DNA from: a virus
Length of the DNA stretch: 42,491 nt
Direction: 5' to 3' (one strand)
Virus record (IMG/VR): IMGVR_UViG_3300025921_000039
Span: 1 to 42,491 of that record
Of the stretch, positions 5,517-13,978 are shown piece after piece. Position numbers and translations under genes: made by a program. The notes under the pieces are model-generated. The model saw only the letters and a program-made list of their open reading frames with translations, did no database searches and was not told the DNA's origin. Positions within the stretch are counted from its first letter, which is position 1, and each line of letters starts with the position of its first letter.

Positions 5517-5804
5517 ATGGGCCTAGAGCTCCTCATCGGCTGGCTCATCCTGGCTACGCTCGTCGGCATCTGGGCCGGACGGCGCGGCCACAACGCCGGG
5601 CAATGGGGCTTCATCGCCCTCGTGCTGTCGCCGCTGCTGGCGTGGCTCATCCTCCTGGCAATCGGGCCGGCGGAGGAGGGCGAAGCGACGCCGCCCGCGG
5701 ACGTCGAGGAGTCGCTCGCCCGGCTCGCCGCGATGGCGGATCAGGGGCTCATCACGGACGAGGAGTACGCCGAGAAGCGGCGGGATGTGCTGGCGCGGAT
5801 CTAG
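5517..5804 (+). CDS. Membrane protein with SHOCT domain
   Basis: This 95-residue protein has two predicted membrane spans, at about 4-21 and 30-50. A polar stretch and a C-terminal SHOCT-type helix pair follow at 63-95 (EESLARLAAMADQGLITDEE, then YAEKRRDVLARI). AAGGA lies about six bases before the ATG. It is one of few plus-strand genes and follows the repressor, so it may be expressed from the prophage, for example as a superinfection-exclusion or host-modifying protein. That role is inferred from position. Its TAG overlaps the TAG of the convergent tail gene inside the shared CTAG at 5801-5804. Confidence 0.72.
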   Translation: MGLELLIGWLILATLVGIWAGRRGHNAGQWGFIALVLSPLLAWLILLAIGPAEEGEATPPADVEESLARLAAMADQGLITDEEYAEKRRDVLARI

Positions 5805-8800
5805 CTCAGGATGCTCGCCCGGATGCTGTACTTGACCGAGCCTGTCGTCTTACCCGAGTTGTAGTAGGTGCCCGAGACGTACTGCCCGGCGCTCGTCCAG
5901 AAGACGTCGCTGCCCGAGCCGTCGTTTGCGATGTCGAGGCCGGTGGAGGAGCACCAGAAGCCGATCCAGTAGTCGCCCGCGGTCAGCCACGCCCCGATGG
6001 GCATCGCCACCCACCGCCCTGGCTGCGCGCCCGAGCTCGTCTCCTGGAAGACGGTGCTCGCCACGGCGGCGCGGATGATGAGGTGGTCCGGGACGCCTGA
6101 GGCGTCCGTCGTGAGGACCGGGGTGAGCAGGGTCGTCGCGTCGGCGTTGGACCGGATGTAGATGTCGATCGACGTCAGCAGACCATCCGTCGCGAGGGTG
6201 ACCTTCTTGACGTAGTGGCGGTTGGCCGCCGTGGCCGTCCACGTCCCGCCGATGGTGTTGTAGCCGAGGAACGACTGGGCCAGCCCGCCACTGCCGCCAA
6301 CGTCGGCCATCGTCGCGAACACGTTGCCTGCGTCCGGGGCAGCGGCTCCGAGCAGGGCGTCGGCGATGTCCTGCCCCGTGGAGGCGGCCAGAATGGTGTC
6401 GAGGTCGGAGCTGCCGCCCGTGGGAGTCGCCCAGACGAGGTGGTGGGTCGTCGGGTCGACCGTTAGCACCTGTCCGTCGGAGCCCTTGCCGAGTCGGGCT
6501 GGCCCGGTCCCGTCCCGGACGATGATGTCGTCCTGCGTCGTCAGGACGCTCTTGGCGATGAAGTCGGTGTGGGCGGAGCCGGAGTGCGTCCCGTCCACCG
6601 TCGGAGAGGCCCACGTTCCGCCCAGCTCGCCGCCGGGTGTCGTCCCGACGACGATCTCCGCCGACAGCCCTGCCTGCGCGGTACCGACGAGGTAGTCGGC
6701 AGACGACGGACCGTACTGGGGATGGTCGTCATCGTCCAGCCCACTCAGGGCACCGTGGTCCCCGACCGGCTCGGTGCTGTTGCCGTCGCTGATCGTCGTC
6801 GCCACGACGCCCGTGAGGCTGCTGCCCGCCGACCTGAGGAGACCGTTGTCGCCCTCGATGGTCGAGCCGACCTCCGGCGTCACCTCGAGGTTCCGGGCGT
6901 CGTCCTCGGCGATGGTGACGGCGACGACCCGCTCGTCGGCCTCGTCGAAGTCCTGCTCACCCGTTCCCGTGTGGAGGGTCACGAGGTCGCCGAGCCAGAA
7001 CTTGCCGTGCTCCGTCCCCTCAGGACCCGGCAGGTACTTGCCGACGTCCTCGTCGTCATCGTCGGTCGTGATGCGGAAGGCGATGGCGTCCGAGGCGACG
7101 AGCTGCCGCTGGAGCTCGGCCAGCCCCAGTGCCTCTAGGGCCGTCTCGTTGTCCGTCTCTCCCCGGATGGACGTCTCGCGCGGGATCCGGGAGGCGGCGT
7201 CAGGTAGCTCGGCCTCCGCCACGGCGTCGTTGGTGCCGATGACCTGCGCCCACGTCGCGACCGGCTCCGGCCTGCGCTGGCGTTCCAGTTGGTCGGCGAT
7301 GTTGACGCCCTTGGCGAAGCGCACGACGCCCGGCCCGAACGACGTTCCGGTCAGGTCTCGGCCGTAGTGGTTGTAGGCGTGGAGCTGGAGGTCGACGCCC
7401 ATGATGACGTCGAGGACTCCGGTTCCCAGGAGCTTGCCGAGGGTGTCGAGGTACGTCTCGCCCAGCTCCGCGGTGACCCCGATCAGCGCATCGGTCGTCG
7501 TCCACGGGTCGCCGTTCGAGTCGGTGGTGTCGGTGAAGTCGACCGTGAGCAAGGGCACCGGATGAGTCGGTCTGGAGGCCGCCACCGCCTCCTGGTACAT
7601 CCGGTACAGCACCTGTCCCGGCTTGTCGCCATCGCCGATGTCCGTCAGGTTGATGGACGTGTTCAGGGCGTACGAGGGTAGGTATTCCTTCACCCCATCC
7701 TGGTGCGGGTGGAAGTAATGCCCGACGTGACTGGGTGAGGACGGGTCCTCGGTCGTCGTGATGTGGACGAGGAAGCGCTTGCTGTTCTCGCTGGGCCACT
7801 GGTACGTCCGGCGGGAGTCGAAGTAGGCGCTGAAGCCGGTGGCCGTCGTGAAGTTCACGTAGCCCGTGATGACCCCGCCGGCAATGGTGTAGCGGCGGTA
7901 CGTGCCGGGTTTGACGATGATCGCGCCCTTGGTCCCCGCCGGTGGTGTCGCCATCGTCGCAGGCCACCAGTCGATGACGAACGATGAGGCGAGCCAGATG
8001 GCGCGGGCCAGATACGACAGCCCGCCGTTCCCCGTGATGGAGATGAGTTCGCCGCCGTGCTCCTGGTCGGAGACGAGGACGATCTTCTCGTCCTCCAGGA
8101 AGAAGGAGAAGATCGGGTCCGGGTCGATCCGGGGGATGGTGACCTTGACGAGGTTCCCGCCCCGGAGGATGTCGGCCGTGGCGTTCGGCGAGTAGCGGTT
8201 GAGCTTGAACGACCCGACGCCCGTGCCGTTGAGCATCGGCTTGATCTGCTTCTCGATGGCGTCGTCGAGGGTCGCGATGAAGACGTCATCGGGGTCATAC
8301 ACCCCGACGTCGATGCCGGGGTCCGGTTCGGAGGCGACACCGGAGTAGGAGACCGCGATGACGGCCCACGGCCACGGCGGCTGGCCGTCATTGATGAACG
8401 TCGCCGTCGGCGTGATGACGCCCGGCGTCGTCGTGTAGCAAATCAGCGTCTCGGGGTGACCATCAAAGACCTTCTGGTCGACGATCTTGGTCCAGCCCGC
8501 GCCGGGCGTGAAGGCGTTGAAGTAACCGCCGCCCGCATCGAACCCGCCACCGGACCCGATGCCGATGACCATGATGCCGATGCCGTTCGTGGGCACGGTG
8601 ATGTCAGGCCCGACCGGGACAGCTTGGCTCGTGGGACCGGAACCGGTCGCGCTCGACGAGTCGAAGGCGGTCGGCATCCCGTCGAGCCCATCCACCTCCA
8701 GCCACGCTACGAGGTTGTCGCCGTTGAAGCCGCTCAGGGTCGTCGCTTCGCCACTGGCGATCTTGGCCGCGACAGCAACCTTGTCCGTCACCGAATCCGC

Positions 8801-8953
8801 GACATCCCCCTCGGGGCTGGCCGTGTAGGTTCCCGGCGCTCCGCCTGTACCCGCTCGACCGGAGTACGCGACGATCAGGCCGATCCCGTCAGCCGGTGCA
8901 GGCGAGAGGGTCCGGGTGCTCAACCCCACCGATGAGCGGAGGATGGTCGCCAT
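5801..8953 (-). CDS. Tail hub/baseplate protein (Gp37-like) fused to receptor-binding fibre
   Basis: This 1050-residue protein is last in the late operon. Residues 1 to about 208 form a Gly/Ser/Thr-rich beta domain. About 210-660 resembles the siphovirus Gp37-like hub family of actinophages (GIDVGVYDPDDVFIATLDD, then FKLNRYSPNATADILRGGNL and IFSFFLEDEKIVLV). LDDDDHPQY at 739-747 is a typical trimeric fibre collar. Residues about 740-880 are fibre-like, and about 890-1050 form a beta-rich C-terminal domain (NRHYVKKVTLATDGLLTSID; GDYWIGFW) likely to bind the host surface. The gene follows the distal tail gene with a one-base TGATG overlap. Hub and receptor-binding functions appear to be joined in one chain. 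Confidence 0.78.
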   Translation of the reverse strand: MATILRSSVGLSTRTLSPAPADGIGLIVAYSGRAGTGGAPGTYTASPEGDVADSVTDKVAVAAKIASGEATTLSGFNGDNLVAWLEVDGLDGMPTAFDSSSATGSGPTSQAVPVGPDITVPTNGIGIMVIGIGSGGGFDAGGGYFNAFTPGAGWTKIVDQKVFDGHPETLICYTTTPGVITPTATFINDGQPPWPWAVIAVSYSGVASEPDPGIDVGVYDPDDVFIATLDDAIEKQIKPMLNGTGVGSFKLNRYSPNATADILRGGNLVKVTIPRIDPDPIFSFFLEDEKIVLVSDQEHGGELISITGNGGLSYLARAIWLASSFVIDWWPATMATPPAGTKGAIIVKPGTYRRYTIAGGVITGYVNFTTATGFSAYFDSRRTYQWPSENSKRFLVHITTTEDPSSPSHVGHYFHPHQDGVKEYLPSYALNTSINLTDIGDGDKPGQVLYRMYQEAVAASRPTHPVPLLTVDFTDTTDSNGDPWTTTDALIGVTAELGETYLDTLGKLLGTGVLDVIMGVDLQLHAYNHYGRDLTGTSFGPGVVRFAKGVNIADQLERQRRPEPVATWAQVIGTNDAVAEAELPDAASRIPRETSIRGETDNETALEALGLAELQRQLVASDAIAFRITTDDDDEDVGKYLPGPEGTEHGKFWLGDLVTLHTGTGEQDFDEADERVVAVTIAEDDARNLEVTPEVGSTIEGDNGLLRSAGSSLTGVVATTISDGNSTEPVGDHGALSGLDDDDHPQYGPSSADYLVGTAQAGLSAEIVVGTTPGGELGGTWASPTVDGTHSGSAHTDFIAKSVLTTQDDIIVRDGTGPARLGKGSDGQVLTVDPTTHHLVWATPTGGSSDLDTILAASTGQDIADALLGAAAPDAGNVFATMADVGGSGGLAQSFLGYNTIGGTWTATAANRHYVKKVTLATDGLLTSIDIYIRSNADATTLLTPVLTTDASGVPDHLIIRAAVASTVFQETSSGAQPGRWVAMPIGAWLTAGDYWIGFWCSSTGLDIANDGSGSDVFWTSAGQYVSGTYYNSGKTTGSVKYSIRASILS

Positions 8954-9414
8954 CAGCTACCCGTCACGACCGCCCAGTCGTCATAGCCTTCGAGCTCGAT
9001 GTTCAGTCCGACGTACTCGCCCTCGACAGAGCGGAGCTGGACGATGTTCATCGGCCGGGCGCTGATCGTCAGGATGTCCCCGTCCTCCAGCGTCGCCACG
9101 AGATCGGCTCTCGCCCGGTTGGAGGCGAACAGGGACCGGACCGCTCGGACGTTGGTCCGCCAGTCGGAGCGCATCGCCGAGAGGTCCGTCAGGGACGGGT
9201 CCGCCATGACGGCACCTTCGAGGACGATGGGCAGGACGTCGTTGACGCGGTTGCCCTCGACCCGACCTGCAAGAGCCGGGACCACGGTGTCCACGCCCCG
9301 GACCGTGGGCGTCTCGATGAGCCCCGACACGACCCAGAAGTAGATCGTGAAGTCGGCGAGCTGGATGTCCGCACCGTCGTACGTGAGCCCGACCACGGCG
9401 TAGGGGTTGCTCAT
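8953..9414 (-). CDS. Distal tail (Dit-like) protein
   Basis: This is a 153-residue beta-rich protein between the tape measure and the tail hub, the usual place of the distal tail protein that caps the tube. It starts MSNPYAVVGLTYDGADIQLA and contains a VRGVDTVVPALAGR segment typical of Dit-like or minor tail proteins of actinophages. The ATG overlaps the tape measure stop (ATGA). Assignment rests mainly on order and fold-like pattern. Confidence 0.65.
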   Translation of the reverse strand: MSNPYAVVGLTYDGADIQLADFTIYFWVVSGLIETPTVRGVDTVVPALAGRVEGNRVNDVLPIVLEGAVMADPSLTDLSAMRSDWRTNVRAVRSLFASNRARADLVATLEDGDILTISARPMNIVQLRSVEGEYVGLNIELEGYDDWAVVTGS

Positions 9415-12077
9415 GGCTTGTCCGTGTCGTCAAACACGCCGGCTCGGGCGAACCGGCCCAGCGTCCGGGCGACGTCGAACGGATCCTTGGCCTTGAGCAG
9501 GCCCTCGACGTTGACGTGGATGTCGGTCTTCCTCGTGACCGGAGCGAGGCGGGCCGGGTCGAGGGACGCCGCCATCGGGACCGACATCGAGGAGAGGGTC
9601 GGAGCGGCGAAGGCGGGCGTGAGGGGCGCCGTGAACGAGGGGACGCCGGCCGCGGCGAAGGCTCGGCTGACGGCGCGCATCTTCGCGATCTGACTCTCGA
9701 TGCCCCTTGCCAGGGAAGAGCCGAACCGTTCGCCCCAGCCCTCCGGCCCGCCGCGCTCCGACCACGGGCCTTCCTTGGCGGGGGAGCTGATGGCGAGCTG
9801 GTCGCGGGCGATTGCCGCAAGGCCCTGCGCCGCCAACCGCAGCATCCGCGCGCGGGAGTTCATGCCCGCGATCAGGCTCGTGACGAGGTTCCGGCCATAC
9901 GTCGCGCCGGCGGAGGGCAGGGCCGCGATCGGCTGCGTCGCGGCGGTGTAGATGGACCTCGCCGCCGCTCGGATCTCCGGGTCCTTGGACTTCATCGCCT
10001 TGCGCAGCTCGTCCATCCCGGCCTTGCCGATGTTCTTGGCGTTCGCCCCGAGCTGGTTGAGCCGGTCGATGATCGTCTGGCGGGTGACCTGCGCCTGAGC
10101 CCGCAGCTCCGGGTCCTTGGACTTCAGGCCCTTGGCGAGCTCCTTGGAGGCGAGCTGGCCGATGAGGTTCGCCCGCTCCTTGGTCGGCGTCAGCTCGTTC
10201 TTGAGCCCGTCAACGAGGGCCTGCCACGCCTGGTCGACGGTGGAGCGGGCCGTCGAGACGCGCTCAACGATGCCGGCTGCTGCCGCCGCGGCCATGCGCC
10301 GGCCGTATGCCTTCGCGGTGTCGGACTGAGCCGCGAGGTCCGAGCCGAAGACCTTGGTGATGATGAGCGCGGGTGCGGTCGGCTTCCACGCCTTGGCCGC
10401 GTTGACCATCGCGTCGCCGTACTTCTCAGCCGTCTGGGCGATGTCCGCGTGCCCGGCCTCGATACCTGTCTTGACCCCATCGGTGAACGACTCGCCGAGC
10501 GCCTCTCCGGCGTTGCCCGCTGCCTGGAGCGGCTGGCCGGACCGGATGCGGTCGAAGGCGTCCGCGGCCTGCTTGTTGATGTCCTTGCCGGTGATGTCCG
10601 GCAGGCTCGCCTGGATCTTCGGGATGAGGACGAACGGGATGACCAGCGGCGCCACGGCGAATGACGCCGCGACGACGGCTGCGATCTTGCTGCCGAGCCC
10701 GGTCACGGCGGAAGAGGCGAGGAACCGGGTCGCGAACTTCCCGGCGCTTGTTTCGCCGAGCCGCTCAAACAGCGGGTCGAGGAAGTTCTGGAGGGCGCTG
10801 ACGAACCGATCCTTGACGGTCAGGCCCTTGATGAGCGCCGTCTGGAGGCGGAGGCCGAGCGTCTCCGCCCGCGTGCCCAGCTCCGCGGCGGCAAACGCCC
10901 GCCCGATGGCCGGGATGACGTTGGCCGTCAGCCCGCCGAGGACTGCGCCGAACGCCTTGGCGAGCAGCCCGCCCTTGCCGAAGGCACCGCCGAGCTGGTT
11001 GATGGCGAACACCGCCGGGCCGACCGAGTTGACGAACGGCCCGCCCACGTCCTGGATGAACGTCTGGATCGTGGCGACGAGCCGCTTGCCCTGCTCGCTG
11101 GCCGACTTCGACTTCTCGGTGTACTGGCTGAGGGCCACGCCGCCCTTGTCCGCGCCCTCCTGGACGCGCCCCAGCTCCGTTGCCATCGCCGCTGCGTTGT
11201 CGCCGGTCACGGAGAAGGCGAGGGTCAGCGCCTCCGACGAGCCGAGGGCCTTGGCGAACTCCTCGTTGTTGCCCTTGGTCGCCTTGCGCAGCTCTTCCAG
11301 CGCGACCGCCAGTCCCTTGTCCGCGGCGAGCTTGGCGAAGTTGATGCCGGTCCGCTCCTGGATCGTGTTGAGGGTCGCGTTCGGCGTGAGCAGGGCCGAG
11401 ATGGCGTTCTTGATCCGGGTCATCGCCTGCGCGGCGGTGTCGCCCTTCAGGGTCATGATCGAGGTGGCGGCTGCGACCTCTTCCAGGGAGATGCCCGCGG
11501 ACGCCGCGATGGGTGCGACCTGCGAGATGCCACCAGCGAGCGCCGCGACGGTCGTCTTCCCGTCGGCCACGGCCTGCGCAAAGATGTCCGTCACCCGCGC
11601 GGACTTGTCGGCCGACAGCCCGTACGCCCCGAGGGCCGAGGTCACGAGGTCCACCGACTCGGACGTCGTTCCCAGCGCGCCGGTCGCAAGCACTGCCGAG
11701 TCCCGCAGAACGTTGATTGCCTTGTCCGCCGGCACCCCTGCCGACACGAGGTCGTAGAAGCCCTGCGTCAGGTCGTCGGTCGTCTTCCCGCTGTCCCGCG
11801 AGAGCTGCTGGATGTCGTCGCCGATCTTCGCGAGTTGGTCATCGCTGACCTTGGCGACGGTGTTGATGGTGCGGAGCTGGTCCTCGAACTTGACGCCGGA
11901 CTCCACGGCGGCCGTGAAGAACCCGCCGAGGGCGGCACCGCCGAGCGTCTGCTTCAGGCCGGACGAGAACCGCGAACCCAGCGCCTGGCCGTGCTTGTCG
12001 CCGGCCTTCTTGACGTCGACCTCGAGCTGCGAGTCATCAAGCAGGGCCTTGAAAAAGACGTCGGCGATACTCGCCAT
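9411..12077 (-). CDS. Tail tape measure protein (TP901-type)
   Basis: This 888-residue protein has an N-terminal TP901-like tape measure domain at about 60-260 (FEDQLRTINTVAKVSDDQLA, GFYDLVSAGV, GISQVAPIAASAGISLEEVA, TSIMTLKGDTAAQAMTRIKN). Hydrophobic Gly/Ala-rich segments follow at about 350-500, then helical repeats and a C-terminal region rich in Pro and Ala. It sets tail length and is ejected with the DNA. At roughly 1.5 angstroms per residue this predicts a tail near 130 nm. ATG 12077 is preceded by GGAG eleven bases upstream. The gap to the chaperone genes holds a small plus-strand gene. Confidence 0.92.
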   Translation of the reverse strand: MASIADVFFKALLDDSQLEVDVKKAGDKHGQALGSRFSSGLKQTLGGAALGGFFTAAVESGVKFEDQLRTINTVAKVSDDQLAKIGDDIQQLSRDSGKTTDDLTQGFYDLVSAGVPADKAINVLRDSAVLATGALGTTSESVDLVTSALGAYGLSADKSARVTDIFAQAVADGKTTVAALAGGISQVAPIAASAGISLEEVAAATSIMTLKGDTAAQAMTRIKNAISALLTPNATLNTIQERTGINFAKLAADKGLAVALEELRKATKGNNEEFAKALGSSEALTLAFSVTGDNAAAMATELGRVQEGADKGGVALSQYTEKSKSASEQGKRLVATIQTFIQDVGGPFVNSVGPAVFAINQLGGAFGKGGLLAKAFGAVLGGLTANVIPAIGRAFAAAELGTRAETLGLRLQTALIKGLTVKDRFVSALQNFLDPLFERLGETSAGKFATRFLASSAVTGLGSKIAAVVAASFAVAPLVIPFVLIPKIQASLPDITGKDINKQAADAFDRIRSGQPLQAAGNAGEALGESFTDGVKTGIEAGHADIAQTAEKYGDAMVNAAKAWKPTAPALIITKVFGSDLAAQSDTAKAYGRRMAAAAAAGIVERVSTARSTVDQAWQALVDGLKNELTPTKERANLIGQLASKELAKGLKSKDPELRAQAQVTRQTIIDRLNQLGANAKNIGKAGMDELRKAMKSKDPEIRAAARSIYTAATQPIAALPSAGATYGRNLVTSLIAGMNSRARMLRLAAQGLAAIARDQLAISSPAKEGPWSERGGPEGWGERFGSSLARGIESQIAKMRAVSRAFAAAGVPSFTAPLTPAFAAPTLSSMSVPMAASLDPARLAPVTRKTDIHVNVEGLLKAKDPFDVARTLGRFARAGVFDDTDKP

Positions 12078-12083
12078 CAGGCG

Positions 12084-12089
12084 TAGACT
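12084..12089 (+). promoter_or_regulatory. TAGACT -10 element, leaderless promoter for the gene at 12096
   Basis: TAGACT (TANNNT) ends exactly six bases before ATG 12096, placing +1 on the start codon. No good -35 is visible. The element lies between the tape measure start and the plus-strand gene. Confidence 0.5.
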
Positions 12090-12095
12090 CCGGGC

Positions 12096-12284
12096 ATGGT
12101 GATGACCAAGCCCACCCGCAAGGACGCGGAAGAGATGATCGGCCGGGCACTCCGCAACGAGACGGCCTGGAAGGCGGCGAGCATCCTGTTCGAGCGCCTC
12201 CGGGCCGACCCGTCATATGCGACTCTCGACGTCGCGCTCCGCGAGTCGATCGAGCGGTTCCTGGCGCAACACCCGGCCCCGTAG
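12096..12284 (+). CDS. Small plus-strand helical protein inside the tail operon
   Basis: This 62-residue, mostly helical protein (MVMTKPTRKDAEEMIGRALR, then AAWKAASILFERLRADPSYA-like amphipathic segments, ending FLAQHPAP) reads against the whole late operon. It fills the 208-base gap between the chaperone genes and the tape measure gene. A TANNNT -10 lies six bases before its ATG, suggesting leaderless transcription. Being antisense in this position, it may act in the prophage state or may have been acquired as a small extra gene. No family is recognised. Confidence 0.65.
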   Translation: MVMTKPTRKDAEEMIGRALRNETAWKAASILFERLRADPSYATLDVALRESIERFLAQHPAP

Positions 12285-12285
12285 G

Positions 12286-13001
12286 TCACGCCCGCACCAC
12301 GTTTCCGGGGAACATCTGGGCGATCTGCATCACGGCCTGCTCCAGATCGGCAGGCTTGATCGCCCGCGAGGTGCGCGCGTCGATATCCCGCCGCCAACGG
12401 CGATAGGCCGCCGGGTCGTAGGCGAAGAGGAGTCCGACGCGGGCAGCCTCGACCGACGACTCGAACTCGTGGCGCGTGCGCTCACGGATCCGGTCGGAGG
12501 CAGAGTCGAGATACCGAACGAGCTGCTCATCGCTCAGTCGGGTTTCGACCTCTTCCGGCGACCAGCCGTAGGCGGAGGCGGCGAACTCGTAGGCGGCGAA
12601 GGCGTCGTGAGGCTCGTCACCCGCTCGACCGTCATGGCGACTAAAGGGTTGGCGGCACGCCACACCTCGCGCACGGCATTGAGGACGTCGACCGAGGCGT
12701 CCGGCTCCAGCTCCTCGATGGCCTCGCGGGTCGGCAGGACCCCCGACTCGTCGTACGACAGGAGCATCGTGAGCAGGGCGTCCGTCTGGCCCGCCAACAT
12801 CCCGAGGATGGCGGCGTAGTCGTCACCCGCCGCGTCCAGCCCGTTGATGAGCCCGGCGATCTCCGCGTCGAGCTGCTGCTTCCACTCCCGGTTGGCCCGG
12901 ATGGACCGGACCGGGAGGGCGTATTCCTGGCCTCCGAGCGTGACCCGAACGACCCGGCTGAGGATGTCCCCAGCCGGGCGCTCGGCGAAGACGTCGATCA
13001 C
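12286..13001 (-). CDS. Tail assembly chaperone GT fusion made by -1 frameshift
   Basis: The downstream frame (open 12663-12286) has no good start of its own. It joins the upstream chaperone frame by a -1 shift at CCCTTTA (12648-12642). The predicted product keeps residues 1-120 of the first frame and adds about 118 residues (SRHDGRAGDEPHDAFAAYEF and onward, with EVETRLSDEQLVRYLDSASD), about 238 in all. This matches the gpG/gpGT pair of lambda and most siphoviruses. The long form is thought to bind the tape measure and recruit tail tube subunits. The position, between tail tube and tape measure genes, is canonical. Confidence 0.82.
12534..13001 (-). CDS. Tail assembly chaperone G (non-shifted product)
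   Basis: GTG 13001 overlaps the tail tube stop (GTGA). The product is 155 residues, with an N-terminal beta part (ILSRVVRVTLGGQEYALPVR) and helices such as REWKQQLDAEIAGLINGLDA. After the slippery site at codons 119-120 the zero frame adds only a Pro/Thr/Ser-rich tail (VTSLTTPSPPTSSPPPPTAG) that ends in KRSKPD. This is the shorter and normally more abundant of the two chaperone forms, absent from the finished virion in known phages. Confidence 0.82.
   Translation of the reverse strand: MIDVFAERPAGDILSRVVRVTLGGQEYALPVRSIRANREWKQQLDAEIAGLINGLDAAGDDYAAILGMLAGQTDALLTMLLSYDESGVLPTREAIEELEPDASVDVLNAVREVWRAANPLVAMTVERVTSLTTPSPPTSSPPPPTAGRRKRSKPD
12642..12648 (-). promoter_or_regulatory. Programmed -1 frameshift slippery site CCCTTTA
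   Basis: On the minus strand the bases read C CCT TTA in the zero frame, a perfect X XXY YYZ heptamer. After slippage the tRNAs re-pair with CCC TTT, and decoding continues with AGT in the -1 frame, which is open to 12286. Confidence 0.85.
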
Positions 13002-13540
13002 GAAGCGACGTCGAGGATGCGGATCCGCCAGGGCGAGGTCGTCGGACTCGACGCGTTGCGCCGGCCTTCCAGCCGGTAGCGAGGCGCGAACAGACCCGCG
13101 TCCTGGAGGTTGCCCTCGAACGGGTTGGTGTTGATCGCGTCGTCGACCTCGAACTGGAACTGGCCGCCGTTGAGGCGGTCGATGTCCAGCTCCCAGTCGG
13201 CGTATGACGCATCGGGGATACGCCGCGACGTGGCGTCGGAGACGAGCACCTGGCCGGGCGTCGAGGTGTCGACCGCGGCGCCGGGGATGCCTGCCGAGAT
13301 GACGCCGGAGCCGACCTCTGGGATGGACGCTTCGATGCGCCCGACCGACCGCGTGATGTAGTCGGTGCCCTTCAGGTCGCCCATGAGGCCGTTGAGCGGC
13401 GGGACGAACATCGTCCGCTCGACCGCGAAGAGGTTGTCCCCGGTCGACGCCCCGAAGTAGGCGTGGTTCCGAAGGACGATGCCGGCGCCGATCACCAGGT
13501 TGACCGGCGTGTCGGCGGTGATGCCAGTGCCCGTGGGCAT
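12998..13540 (-). CDS. Major tail tube protein
   Basis: This 180-residue protein starts MPTGTGITADTPVNLVIGAG and continues with LRNHAYFGASTGDNLFAVER, a beginning common in siphovirus tail tube proteins of actinophages. An excellent Shine-Dalgarno (TAGGAGGAACCC before ATG) suits a highly expressed structural protein. It lies directly upstream of the frameshifted chaperone genes, as tail tube genes normally do. Confidence 0.8.
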   Translation of the reverse strand: MPTGTGITADTPVNLVIGAGIVLRNHAYFGASTGDNLFAVERTMFVPPLNGLMGDLKGTDYITRSVGRIEASIPEVGSGVISAGIPGAAVDTSTPGQVLVSDATSRRIPDASYADWELDIDRLNGGQFQFEVDDAINTNPFEGNLQDAGLFAPRYRLEGRRNASSPTTSPWRIRILDVAS

Positions 13541-13549
13541 GGGTTCCTC

Positions 13550-13948
13550 CTACTTGTACTCGCGGCCAGCCCGGCGCTTGCCGGAGTACCAGCCGAGGAT
13601 CAGGTCGCGCCGGCGTGGTGCCTGGCCGCCCGTGGACAGACCGGCCAGCCGGTCGCGTGTGATGTCGCGGACACAGGCCGCGCCGCAGTCCTCGCACATC
13701 TCCACCCGGAGATCGCGGACCACCCCATCGAGCCCGACGTGCCTGCCCTCGCGGAGGACGGCGAAGCGGTGCTCGTTCAGGGCCTCGCAGGCGACCCGTG
13801 CCCCCCGTGGCGCGATGTCGTTGCGCGTCCAGACGGGGGACAGGTTCGCGAGCAGGCGGTCGAGCGACCGCTGGAGCTTCTGCTCCGGGCGCGTGTCGAC
13901 CACCAGCGCTCGGCGGCCTTCGATCGTTTCGACCCGTGGGCCGACCAT
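13550..13948 (-). CDS. Hypothetical neck/tail protein with a CxxC pair
   Basis: This is a 132-residue protein. The middle is helical (KLQRSLDRLLANLSPVWTRN) and the C-terminal part contains CEDCGAACVRD, which could bind zinc, followed by a basic tail. A good AAGGAG precedes the ATG. It lies between the tail terminator-like gene and the tail tube gene. No family is recognised. Confidence 0.65.
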   Translation of the reverse strand: MVGPRVETIEGRRALVVDTRPEQKLQRSLDRLLANLSPVWTRNDIAPRGARVACEALNEHRFAVLREGRHVGLDGVVRDLRVEMCEDCGAACVRDITRDRLAGLSTGGQAPRRRDLILGWYSGKRRAGREYK

Positions 13949-13978
13949 CTGACTCCTTCCCGGCGTACCGGGTGTGTT

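Noticed and set aside
5149-5526. 125-residue plus-strand frame after the repressor
   Set aside because: Its composition is Ser/Ala/Arg-rich without motifs. The minus-strand frame with a strong Shine-Dalgarno at 5342 is a better candidate.
8057-8935. Long plus-strand open frames opposite the late genes (for example 8057-8935, 9516-10664, 10354-11757, 21091-22152, 24237-25757)
   Set aside because: They lie opposite strongly supported structural genes and read as Arg/Ala/Gly/Pro-rich sequence with no motifs. High GC leaves few stop codons, so such antisense frames are expected.
12077-12397. 106-residue minus-strand frame across the gap before the tape measure
   Set aside because: Composition is shadow-like and it is antisense to the better-supported plus-strand gene at 12096.
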